This document shows, in pieces, positions 21,411 to 26,721 of a stretch of 28,099 bases of DNA (positions within the stretch are counted from its first letter, which is position 1; each line of letters opens with the position of its first letter). A program made the translations under genes and the position numbers. The notes beneath the pieces were generated by a model. The model was not told the origin of the DNA. It was given only the letters and a program-made list of their open reading frames with translations, and searched no databases. Source of the stretch: a virus; IMG/VR virus record IMGVR_UViG_3300043772_001757, positions 1 through 28,099 of that record; one strand, given 5' to 3'.

Positions 21411-21503
21411 CGCGACCGCGCACCGCCCACCCCGGCGACGGGGTGGCGGATGCGACGGCCGCGTGGCCTGCGCAACACATCCCCCCTACTGGGAGACTCT
21501 GCT
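21411..21503 (+). promoter_or_regulatory. Structured intercistronic element, copy 3
   Basis: CGCGACCGCGCACCG precedes a 7-bp hairpin CCACCCC (21427-21433)/GGGGTGG (21440-21446) with loop GGCGAC. Then come CGGATGCGACGGCC, a second hairpin GGCC-GCGT-GGCC (21457-21468), and CAACACATCCCCCCTACTGGGAG. The first-stem sequence differs from copies 1 and 2 on both arms, which keeps the pairing. Confidence 0.82.
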
Positions 21504-21797
21504 ATGGGAACTGATGATAAGAGTGGCGGCGGCGACGGGTTCGCCATCACGTTCGAGGTGCTCGAAGGCGCGCTCCTCATGGCGCGCATGGAGCCGCGCG
21601 CGTCGATCTCGTGCGCGATCGCCGTGCTGCACGAGGCGTTCATGCAAGGCGCTTGGACGCACGACGCGCGCCTGCGCACGTTCATGCGGCACGTCGTGCG
21701 CCTGAACACCGACGCGGGCATCCTGAAGGGCATGACCGATGACGAGGCGCGCATCTGGTCGAACATGGTCGCGACCTTGGAAGGCGGTGCAGCATGA
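21504..21797 (+). CDS. Small early protein, 97 aa
   Basis: The ATG lies eight bases after GGGAG of the initiation box. The N-terminus MGTDDKSGGGDG is flexible. The rest is helical, with FEVLEGALLMARMEPRASIS, CAIAVLHEAFMQGAWTHDAR and MTDDEARIWSNMVATLEGGA. There is no membrane segment, signal or recognised motif. It overlaps the next gene by four bases (ATGA) and heads a chain of seven tiny coupled genes. Phage early regions often carry such host-modifying proteins, but nothing here proves it. Confidence 0.75.
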   Translation: MGTDDKSGGGDGFAITFEVLEGALLMARMEPRASISCAIAVLHEAFMQGAWTHDARLRTFMRHVVRLNTDAGILKGMTDDEARIWSNMVATLEGGAA

Positions 21798-21985
21798 GCC
21801 GCCGAATCGCCATCACCATCACGCTGACCATCGAAGACGCCACCATGCTTCCGCCCGTGTTGTGGGCGCTGCTCGACGCCGTGGACGGCGAATCGGAGGC
21901 GCTCGACGCCATCCCCGGCGCCATGGACGCCGTCGATCGTCTCGCCTACACCATCCACAACGCAGCCAAGGAGGCCGCACAATGA
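21794..21985 (+). CDS. Small early protein, 63 aa
   Basis: The start overlaps the previous stop as ATGA. The protein begins MSRRIAITITLTIEDATMLP, a beta strand or hairpin, followed by a helix VLWALLDAVDGESEALDAIP and another MDAVDRLAYTIHNAAKEAAQ. The order strand, helix, helix resembles small alpha/beta regulators, but no family is recognised. AAGGAGG (21968-21974) within its end supplies the ribosome site for the next gene. Confidence 0.72.
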   Translation: MSRRIAITITLTIEDATMLPPVLWALLDAVDGESEALDAIPGAMDAVDRLAYTIHNAAKEAAQ

Positions 21986-22074
21986 CCGCGCTACTGGAAT
22001 TCGGACTGTTCATCGGCATCGGGTTCGCGGCGATCGCCGCATTCGCCTTCATCATGGAGAGGATCGAGCAATGA
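21982..22074 (+). CDS. Tiny membrane protein, 30 aa
   Basis: The 30-residue peptide begins MTALLEFGLFIGIGFAAIAA and ends FAFIMERIEQ. It is a single hydrophobic helix (about 6-24) with an acidic/basic tail. It overlaps both neighbours by four bases (ATGA at each side), and an AAGGAGG site precedes it, which strongly supports translation in spite of its size. It may act on host membrane proteins, as many tiny phage membrane peptides do. No homology can be judged at this length. Confidence 0.72.
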   Translation: MTALLEFGLFIGIGFAAIAAFAFIMERIEQ

Positions 22075-22316
22075 ATATCGACAAGGCAGCGGACGCGGGA
22101 CTGCTCCCGCCGTGCGGCATGGGCCGCATCATGCGAGAGGTTCGCACGTCCATGGGCATGCAGACGGCTTGGCGCTACGGCGACCTCGCATGGATCACCT
22201 ACGGTACCCGGGTGCGCATGCTTGGCACCGTGCAGTTCGTGCGCGACGTGATCGAACACGAAGCGCGCCGCAACAACCAAGCCTCCACCATCGGATGGGA
22301 GGTGGCCGATGTCTGA
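22071..22316 (+). CDS. Small early protein, 81 aa
   Basis: Start overlaps the previous stop as ATGA, with GGAGAGG about 12-18 bases upstream. Sequence includes AGLLPPCGMGRIMREVRTSM, then a beta-like WRYGDLAWITYGTRVRMLGT and a helix VQFVRDVIEHEARRNNQAST. There are no zinc or membrane motifs. It overlaps the next gene by eight bases. No family recognised. Confidence 0.72.
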   Translation: MNIDKAADAGLLPPCGMGRIMREVRTSMGMQTAWRYGDLAWITYGTRVRMLGTVQFVRDVIEHEARRNNQASTIGWEVADV

Positions 22317-22620
22317 CGATCTCATGAACTGGTGCGACGAGTACGGCGTGATCCCCGGCGGCGGGCAGGACTGCTGCGGCATCGGCTCGCATGCATTCGG
22401 GTTCGTCACGCTCGCGCAGGCGATCGATTTCGCGCGCGCGAACGGACTGGGCGACTGGCCCGACGCGCATGTGTGGACAATCACGCACGGCGACGGCGAC
22501 GAAGAAGACGAGGACGGCGACGACCCATGGCACATCATGGCAGGCGTTCACCGCGTCAACGTCATCGCGTTCGTCGTCACGCGCAAGCCACACAACGGAA
22601 CGGAGGTCGTCCAATGGTAG
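22309..22620 (+). CDS. Small acidic early protein, 103 aa
   Basis: The start overlaps the previous stop by eight bases, with GGGAGG 14 bases upstream. The protein contains MNWCDEYGVIPGGGQDCCGI with three cysteines, GFVTLAQAIDFARANGLGDW (a helix) and WTITHGDGDEEDEDGDDPWH, a strongly acidic loop. The end, NVIAFVVTRKPHNGTEVVQW, is beta-like. The acidic stretch could mimic DNA or bind a basic protein, but it is short. It overlaps the next gene by seven bases. No family was recognised. Confidence 0.73.
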   Translation: MSDDLMNWCDEYGVIPGGGQDCCGIGSHAFGFVTLAQAIDFARANGLGDWPDAHVWTITHGDGDEEDEDGDDPWHIMAGVHRVNVIAFVVTRKPHNGTEVVQW

Positions 22621-22850
22621 ACCCTGAATTCTGCGACCATTGCGCGGATGAAGTGACCCCGGGTACGCGGCACGTCGTCGAAGAGTTGCCCATTAACGTG
22701 ATGAGCGCGGACGAGGGCGACAGCGCCGTGCTCTGCTCGACGTGCTACCGCGCCATGTTGGAGTGCGACCGCACCGTGCTCGCTGCGTTCATTGCGTTCC
22801 AACGGGTAGCAACGCGGCACGGGCCGGGACCGGGGCAACCCGATGCATAG
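22614..22850 (+). CDS. Small zinc-ribbon-like protein, 78 aa
   Basis: The ATG at 22614 overlaps the previous stop by seven bases behind a GGAGG site (22602-22606); longer frames upstream lie inside that gene. Two CxxC pairs, FCDHC (residues 6-10) and LCSTC about 30 residues later, would form a zinc ribbon. The rest is helical (RAMLECDRTVLAAFIAFQRV) with a Gly/Pro tail. Such mini zinc ribbons often bind DNA, RNA polymerase or other proteins; the target here is unknown. Its end overlaps the next tiny gene by eight bases. Confidence 0.73.
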   Translation: MVDPEFCDHCADEVTPGTRHVVEELPINVMSADEGDSAVLCSTCYRAMLECDRTVLAAFIAFQRVATRHGPGPGQPDA

Positions 22851-22929
22851 CACCCTCGCCTTGCTGCTTGTGCTTGCATTGACGGCGCTCGTGGTTACAC
22901 TTCACCAAGTCACCCGCCCCCGGCGCTGA
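22843..22929 (+). CDS. Tiny membrane protein, 28 aa
   Basis: The frame begins MHSTLALLLVLALTALVVTL and ends HQVTRPRR, a single transmembrane helix with a basic tail. It overlaps the previous stop by eight bases and is the last gene before the terminator-like hairpin at 22956. GGGACCGGGG upstream is a weak ribosome site, so translation may rely on coupling. The topology is similar to the 30-aa protein at 21982. Function is unknown. Confidence 0.62.
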   Translation: MHSTLALLLVLALTALVVTLHQVTRPRR

Positions 22930-22955
22930 CGCAACATCCCACCCGCCCCCGGAAG

Positions 22956-22989
22956 CCCCGCGCCGCGAGCCTCTTGGCCCGGCGCGGGG
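22956..22989 (+). terminator. Terminator-like hairpin ending the early operon
   Basis: CCCCGCGCCG (22956-22965) and CGGCGCGGGG (22980-22989) are a perfect 10-bp stem with a 14-base loop containing a small GCC/GGC pairing. TTGTTG follows, a weak U-rich tail. It lies 26 bases after the last early gene, which fits an intrinsic terminator. Confidence 0.75.
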
Positions 22990-22995
22990 TTGTTG

Positions 22996-23159
22996 CATGC
23001 ATGCGGCATGCTCGACCCCGCGCATGGTTGCGTGTATGCGCATGGGCTGGTGCATGCCATGGGTGGGCGTGCGCCATGGTGAAGTACATACTTCCCCGGC
23101 GGCATGCGCTTGCCATGGAGCATGCATCCATGGCCCCCAGCATGCGCGGTCGAGCATGG
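22996..23159. repeat. CATG-dense intergenic cluster
   Basis: By hand count, CATG occurs 14 times in about 165 bases, mostly within GCATGC, CCATGG or GCATGG; about 0.6 would be expected at random. Open frames crossing the stretch have no ribosome sites and biased His/Met/Cys/Pro composition, so I see no gene. It may be a protein-binding array or a relic repeat. Confidence 0.75.
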
Positions 23160-23179
23160 TGCCGGGCGGGTCGCGGCGC

Positions 23180-23206
23180 GCGTGCCGGCCGACGTGGCCG
23201 GCGCGC
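23180..23206 (+). promoter_or_regulatory. Strong hairpin before the tandem repeats
   Basis: GCCGGCC (23184-23190) and GGCCGGC (23196-23202) pair around GACGT, and the stem extends outward by about four pairs including one G-U. The GGCC-(n)CGT-GGCC core resembles the second hairpin of the three intercistronic elements. No U-tract follows. Confidence 0.6.
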
Positions 23207-23246
23207 CTCGTCAGAGAACCGCGCCCGCCCGGCCGGCCGACGTTAC

Positions 23247-23314
23247 ACGCAATGACCGATTCCACGCAATGACCGATTCCACCCATTGACTGATTTCGGT
23301 CAATGACCGATTCC
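23247..23314. repeat. Four tandem 17-bp repeats, candidate origin or operator
   Basis: Units start at 23247, 23264, 23281 and 23298. Copies 1, 2 and 4 share AATGACCGATTCC exactly; copy 3 is ATTGACTGATTTC. A partial fifth, TTGACCGATTCC, lies at 23356 over the next promoter. Copy 3/4 also holds the inverted pair ATTGAC/GTCAAT (23285-23304). An AT-rich patch (23325-23350, AACTTTATCTTCCGATTTTC region) follows, as beside iterons in replication origins. Confidence 0.8.
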
Positions 23315-23355
23315 ACAACCCGGAACTTTATCTTCCGATTTTCCCATTTCACCCC

Positions 23356-23385
23356 TTGACCGATTCCCGGGCGTGCTGTTAGAGT
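23356..23385 (+). promoter_or_regulatory. Promoter of the replication operon
   Basis: TTGACC (23356-23361), an 18-base spacer and TAGAGT (23380-23385) with an upstream TG (extended -10) make a plausible promoter. The -35 lies within a fifth copy of the 17-bp repeat sequence, so a protein binding the repeats would block or stimulate it. Confidence 0.65.
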
Positions 23386-23392
23386 GGTTCAC

Positions 23393-23461
23393 ATGTGGCA
23401 TCTGGAAGCGCCGTATGCGCCCCGATGGCCACCCTTTCGTAAAGGGGACTACTGTGTTTGA
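23393..23461 (+). CDS. Possible leaderless leader peptide, 22 aa
   Basis: An ATG eight bases after the -10 element would be at or near the first transcribed base, so any translation would be leaderless. The frame begins MWHLEAPYAPRWPPFRKGDY and ends in a TGA that overlaps the TGAGGAG ribosome site of the HTH gene. A hairpin CCCTTT/AAAGGG (23432-23446) lies inside. It could couple or regulate HTH translation. It has no Shine-Dalgarno, and chance occurrence is possible. Confidence 0.4.
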   Translation: MWHLEAPYAPRWPPFRKGDYCV

Positions 23462-23472
23462 GGAGATTCAGA

Positions 23473-23706
23473 ATGCAGCCCGCAAGCATGTCGATCGTGG
23501 TGATCACCGAGGAACTCCGACAGCGAGTCATTCGCCTGAAGGAGAAGTACGGAGTGTCGTTCCGACAGTTGGCGAGGGAGGCCAAGATGAGCCAGTCGCA
23601 CCTGATGCGGTTCGTGTGGCAGAAGCATCACAACCTGATGGCGCAAACCCTGACGCGGCTCGACGCGACGGTAAGCAGGCTCACCGCAGAGCGCGAAGCA
23701 AGGTAA
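23473..23706 (+). CDS. Small helix-turn-helix protein, 77 aa
   Basis: AGGAG lies eight bases before the ATG at 23473. Residues 14-27 form a first helix (ELRQRVIRLKEKYG), and 29-50 read SFRQLAREAKMSQSHLMRFV, a clear helix-turn-helix with the usual Ala in the first helix and Ser-Gln-Ser at the recognition-helix start. The C-terminus (residues 55-77) is a helix with Leu and Val repeats that may dimerise. The protein is short for a repressor but the size suits a compact Cro- or XRE-like regulator. It is the first gene after the 17-bp repeats, so it may bind them and control its own promoter. That link is inference. Confidence 0.78.
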   Translation: MQPASMSIVVITEELRQRVIRLKEKYGVSFRQLAREAKMSQSHLMRFVWQKHHNLMAQTLTRLDATVSRLTAEREAR

Positions 23707-23732
23707 AGCCGCTGCCGGAGATCCACAGCGGC

Positions 23733-24629
23733 ATGCTGACGGATGCATGCCCGCGCCGGGTGCAGTTGCGAATCGAAGGCAAGAGCGTCCTGTCTGCCCC
23801 GACGGCGCTGTACCGTGGCGTGTTGGCGGGCGAGGTGCTGCGCGAGTACCACATTGCGAACAAATGGGACTTGACGCCATCTATGGTGGTGTCCGTTGTC
23901 GCAGCCAAGGTGCGCGCGCAGTTCACCGCCGAGGGTCGCATTCTCACGGATTCCGTCGAGAAGAACATCGACGAGATCCACTCCGAGGTGGCGACGAACA
24001 CCGCGCTGTACATCGATCGGTTCGCTGCGCGGTTCATGCGGGCGAGGTTGGTCGGGTGCGAGTTGCCATGCCGCATGCAGATCGGCAAGGTCAAGTTTGC
24101 TTCGCACATCGACCTCATGTTCCGTGACCTCAACGGAGAACTGGGTGGCGCGCCTGGGCAGTTGGTGATTTGGGATTGGAAGTGGCGCCAGGAATCGCCA
24201 AGCCGTGCGTACCTATCCCGCAACCTCCAGTTGGCGCTGTACTGGCTGATGGCGCAGCGTGGCAGCATCTGCATCTCTCCCGAGTTTGACCTATGGGAGA
24301 AGTTTGGCGAGGCGCCTGCGGTTGCGTGGTGCCACCTCCCGAGCCTGAAGCCGTTCTCAAGGGCGACCACCATTCAGGACGATGATGGCGTCGAGCGAAC
24401 CTATGTGAAGGGCGAGTTCCGCCCCGAACGGAGCATCGTCAAGGACTGTGGTTTCAGGGACGGCATGCAGCAACATGCCGAGGCCGAGATCCTGAAGCGC
24501 GTTGAGTTGATGAAGAAGGGGTTGGACATTGCGATTCCGGATCCTGCCGGATGCCACCTGTGTGATTGCGAACCGTGGTGCCGACGTTTCGACACCGCTG
24601 AACTTGGAACCCGAACTGCGAAGGACTGA
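23733..24629 (+). CDS. PD-(D/E)XK nuclease, Cas4/RecB-like, 298 aa
   Basis: The frame is open upstream, but those residues overlap the HTH gene in another phase, so I start at the ATG 23733; the true start may be slightly earlier, since no close ribosome site is visible. MLTDACPRRVQLRIEG carries the N-terminal Cys6. The active site is HIDLMF (Asp127) and VIWDWKW (Asp148, Lys150), then a QLALYWL helix, the Gln/Tyr motif of RecB-family nucleases. The C-terminal GCHLCDCEPWCRR holds Cys274, 277, 279 and 283, which with Cys6 could bind an Fe-S cluster as in Cas4. With the RecT-like protein it forms a phage recombination pair: 5'-end resection and annealing. It is not next to any CRISPR array. Confidence 0.85.
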   Translation: MLTDACPRRVQLRIEGKSVLSAPTALYRGVLAGEVLREYHIANKWDLTPSMVVSVVAAKVRAQFTAEGRILTDSVEKNIDEIHSEVATNTALYIDRFAARFMRARLVGCELPCRMQIGKVKFASHIDLMFRDLNGELGGAPGQLVIWDWKWRQESPSRAYLSRNLQLALYWLMAQRGSICISPEFDLWEKFGEAPAVAWCHLPSLKPFSRATTIQDDDGVERTYVKGEFRPERSIVKDCGFRDGMQQHAEAEILKRVELMKKGLDIAIPDPAGCHLCDCEPWCRRFDTAELGTRTAKD

Positions 24630-24630
24630 C

Positions 24631-25038
24631 ATGAACTGGGCAGATAGACCATCGAAGACACCCAAGGCACCCAAGCCGTCCACCACGACGGCCGAGACTG
24701 CGGAGATCGTGTTGGACACGTTGACGTGCGCGTTCATCTACATCGAATCGGTCAAGCGGTATCAGAAGGCCGTCCACGCGATTGTTGACAGCGAGGACGA
24801 GAACTATGCCAAGGCCCGTGCGCTCGCATGGGAACGCGCATGCAGCACGTCCATCGACATGCTCAACAAGGCATTTCAGGATTTGCTGAAGTCCGACACG
24901 CGAGTCAATGAGATCCTCGCGGCACGTTGGGATACGACCGAAGAGATCATCGCATCAAGCATCCCCGTGCTTGCTCTGATGCAAGAGACGGAATCCATGG
25001 AGCGCAACAACAAGAGCAAGGAGAAGACCGATGAATGA
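24631..25038 (+). CDS. Unknown protein between nuclease and RecT, 135 aa
   Basis: The ATG follows the nuclease stop by one base and has AAGGA upstream. Residues 1-27 are Pro/Thr/Lys-rich and flexible. Residues 28-120 are helical (TAEIVLDTLTCAFIYIESVK, RALAWERACSTSIDMLNKAF, TRVNEILAARWDTTEEIIAS), and the C-terminus is polar (MERNNKSKEKTDE). There is no catalytic motif. Placement between nuclease and annealing protein suggests a recombination accessory protein. Its stop lies eight bases inside the next gene. Confidence 0.75.
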   Translation: MNWADRPSKTPKAPKPSTTTAETAEIVLDTLTCAFIYIESVKRYQKAVHAIVDSEDENYAKARALAWERACSTSIDMLNKAFQDLLKSDTRVNEILAARWDTTEEIIASSIPVLALMQETESMERNNKSKEKTDE

Positions 25039-25948
25039 GATCATGCGTACAACGACGATGCCTATCGCCATGCAGATGGACCCGATGACGGTGGCACAGG
25101 TGTTCAAGGCGTCGGGGATGTTCCCTGACATCCAGTCCGAGGCCGCTGCCTGCGCCAAGATCATCATTGGTCGTGGGCTTGGCTTGAGCGACTACGACGC
25201 CATGACCGGACTCCACATCATCAAGGGCAAGGCCGTGCTTGCATCGAACCTGATGGCAGCAGCCATCAAGCGCGCAGGCAAGTACGACTACCGCGCCGAA
25301 TGCACCGATGAAGACTGCACCATCGTGTTCTATGGACGCACCATGGACGGCAAGATGGAGCAGATCGGCACTACCTCATACACCATGGAGGATGCCAAGC
25401 GCGCTCGCCTGACTGGCGGCGACAACTGGCAGAAGTACCCACGCGCCATGCTCTTTGCCCGCTGCATCAGCACGGGGTACAAGCAGCACTGCCCTGATGC
25501 CCTGGGTTCAGCGCCTGTCTACGTCGAAGCCCATGGCGAGATGGAGATCACGGACGATTCAGCGGGTCCGGTCAAGGAAGTGCAGACCGTGCGCCCGGTG
25601 ATTGAGCAGCCGAAGAGCAAGAAGGGGTCGGCCAAGCAGTCGTTCCTCGCAGCGGTGTCCGAGTGGACCGGATGCGGAATGAAGGACGCAATTCCCCATG
25701 GCATGCGTATCCTCGCGGCGTTGTCGCTGCCGACCGATGGGACCGTGGATGATGATAAGGTGCGGTGGGCCGAGACGTGGGTGCGCACCCGGATCGAAGA
25801 GGGGCACACCATTGACATCCTCGACACCAAGGAAGCCGTCCCTGTTCCCGAGTCCAAGCCGGCCGTTGTCAAGCGCACGACGCGCAAGGACATTGCTACG
25901 CCGGTCGTTGAAGTCGCACCCGCAACCACTGAAGAACTGGAATTCTGA
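25031..25948 (+). CDS. recT: RecT-like single-strand annealing protein, 305 aa
   Basis: Residues 20-130 carry a block I recognise from phage RecT-family annealing proteins: VFKASGMFPDIQSEAAACAK, IIIGRGLGLSDYDAMTGLHI, then KGKAVLASNLMAAAIKRAGK and YDYRAECTDEDCTIVFYGRT. GDNWQKYPRAMLFARCISTG completes the conserved core. The protein would coat single strands and pair them with homologous DNA. Residues 185-305 form a variable, partly flexible tail ending in EELEF; an acidic hydrophobic end like this often binds a partner in single-strand binding proteins. It follows a Cas4/RecB-type nuclease, the usual pairing. Its TGA overlaps the next ATG (TGATG). The gene symbol denotes family only. Confidence 0.85.
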   Translation: MNEIMRTTTMPIAMQMDPMTVAQVFKASGMFPDIQSEAAACAKIIIGRGLGLSDYDAMTGLHIIKGKAVLASNLMAAAIKRAGKYDYRAECTDEDCTIVFYGRTMDGKMEQIGTTSYTMEDAKRARLTGGDNWQKYPRAMLFARCISTGYKQHCPDALGSAPVYVEAHGEMEITDDSAGPVKEVQTVRPVIEQPKSKKGSAKQSFLAAVSEWTGCGMKDAIPHGMRILAALSLPTDGTVDDDKVRWAETWVRTRIEEGHTIDILDTKEAVPVPESKPAVVKRTTRKDIATPVVEVAPATTEELEF

Positions 25949-26721
25949 TGCCACGCAAGAAGAAGGAAATCATCGACGTTGTCCCGCACGTTGGAATTAC
26001 GCAGCAGTCTGCGCTTGATCAGCAACTGGACGTGATTCGGATTGCCGAGCAGGAAGTGGTGTCACGTTGGCAAGTCATGGCGATTGCCACCAAGACGATT
26101 CACAGACAGCGCCTGTGGGAATTGAACTACGAATCGTTTGAGCACTGCATGTCGGAAGCCCTTGGTTGGAAGAAGTCATGGGCCTACGAGATGCTCAAGG
26201 CTGCGGACGTGCTTGAAGACGCGCCAATCACCGACGCGAGCATGGCCCGGTATCTGCACCCACTTGAAGGCGCCAAGCGTCTCACGGCATGGCAGTCTGC
26301 TGTCGAGTCTGCGCAACCGGAGAAGCCGACCCGGGATGACGTGAAGAAGGCGGCGGCACTGCTGCGTGGTGGCGAGGCAACCCCGAAGGAAGAGCCCGAA
26401 GAGGGCGAGAAGGAGTCCGGCGCGCCGGACCAGGCACCAACACCATCCATTGTCCCGTCTGGCGAGGAGTTTGACCGCATCGTTGCCATGCTTCGTGAAG
26501 CGCGCAACGCAATCGAGGAACTTGCCGAGAAGCCGGCCGGCGCGTTTGTGACGACTGCGCAGATCATTGTTGACCTCAAGAACGTCTTCAATGCCCTGAC
26601 GTGGGCCAAGCCGCATTGCGTCTGCGTGTACTGCGAAGGAGAGGGCTGCAAGCATTGCCAAGGCCATGGTTGGATGTGCAAGGGTCTGTACGCATCTGCA
26701 CCGGAGGATCTGAAGCAATGA
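25948..26721 (+). CDS. HTH and zinc-ribbon protein, 257 aa
   Basis: Residues 25-110 are helical, with LWELNYESFEHCMSEALGWK and KSWAYEMLKAADVLEDAPIT, a layout I recall from ParB-like or replication-associated phage proteins with a helix-turn-helix. Residues 125-140 are basic. A Glu-rich linker (144-170) contains SGAPD (157-161) from the fifth palindrome copy. Residues 172-220 are helical. The C-terminus CVCVYCEGEGCKHCQGHGWM (Cys224-Cys244) has CxxCxGxGC spacing like DnaJ zinc centres, with six cysteines. The architecture suggests DNA binding and protein contact in replication. No enzyme motif is present. Its stop overlaps the next start (ATGA). Confidence 0.75.
   Translation: MPRKKKEIIDVVPHVGITQQSALDQQLDVIRIAEQEVVSRWQVMAIATKTIHRQRLWELNYESFEHCMSEALGWKKSWAYEMLKAADVLEDAPITDASMARYLHPLEGAKRLTAWQSAVESAQPEKPTRDDVKKAAALLRGGEATPKEEPEEGEKESGAPDQAPTPSIVPSGEEFDRIVAMLREARNAIEELAEKPAGAFVTTAQIIVDLKNVFNALTWAKPHCVCVYCEGEGCKHCQGHGWMCKGLYASAPEDLKQ
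26414..26430. repeat. Palindrome, copy 5 (coding, 17 of 18 bases)
   Basis: AGTCCGGCGCGCCGGAC followed by C; the inner 16 bases are perfectly palindromic. It encodes SGAPD within the acidic linker of the HTH/zinc protein, on the strand opposite to copies 1 and 3 but in the same phase, since the motif reads the same on both strands. Confidence 0.92.

Noticed and set aside
22974-23289. Several plus- and minus-strand frames over the CATG cluster
   Set aside because: They owe their Met, His and Cys content to the CATG repeats, overlap each other and have no ribosome sites.
23247-23314. A CRISPR array
   Set aside because: The 17-bp units are head to tail without unique spacers, and no CRISPR genes are near except a Cas4-like nuclease that pairs with RecT.
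23373-23732. N-terminal extension of the nuclease by 120 codons
   Set aside because: The extension runs through the promoter, leader and HTH gene in another phase and has no nuclease-family similarity.
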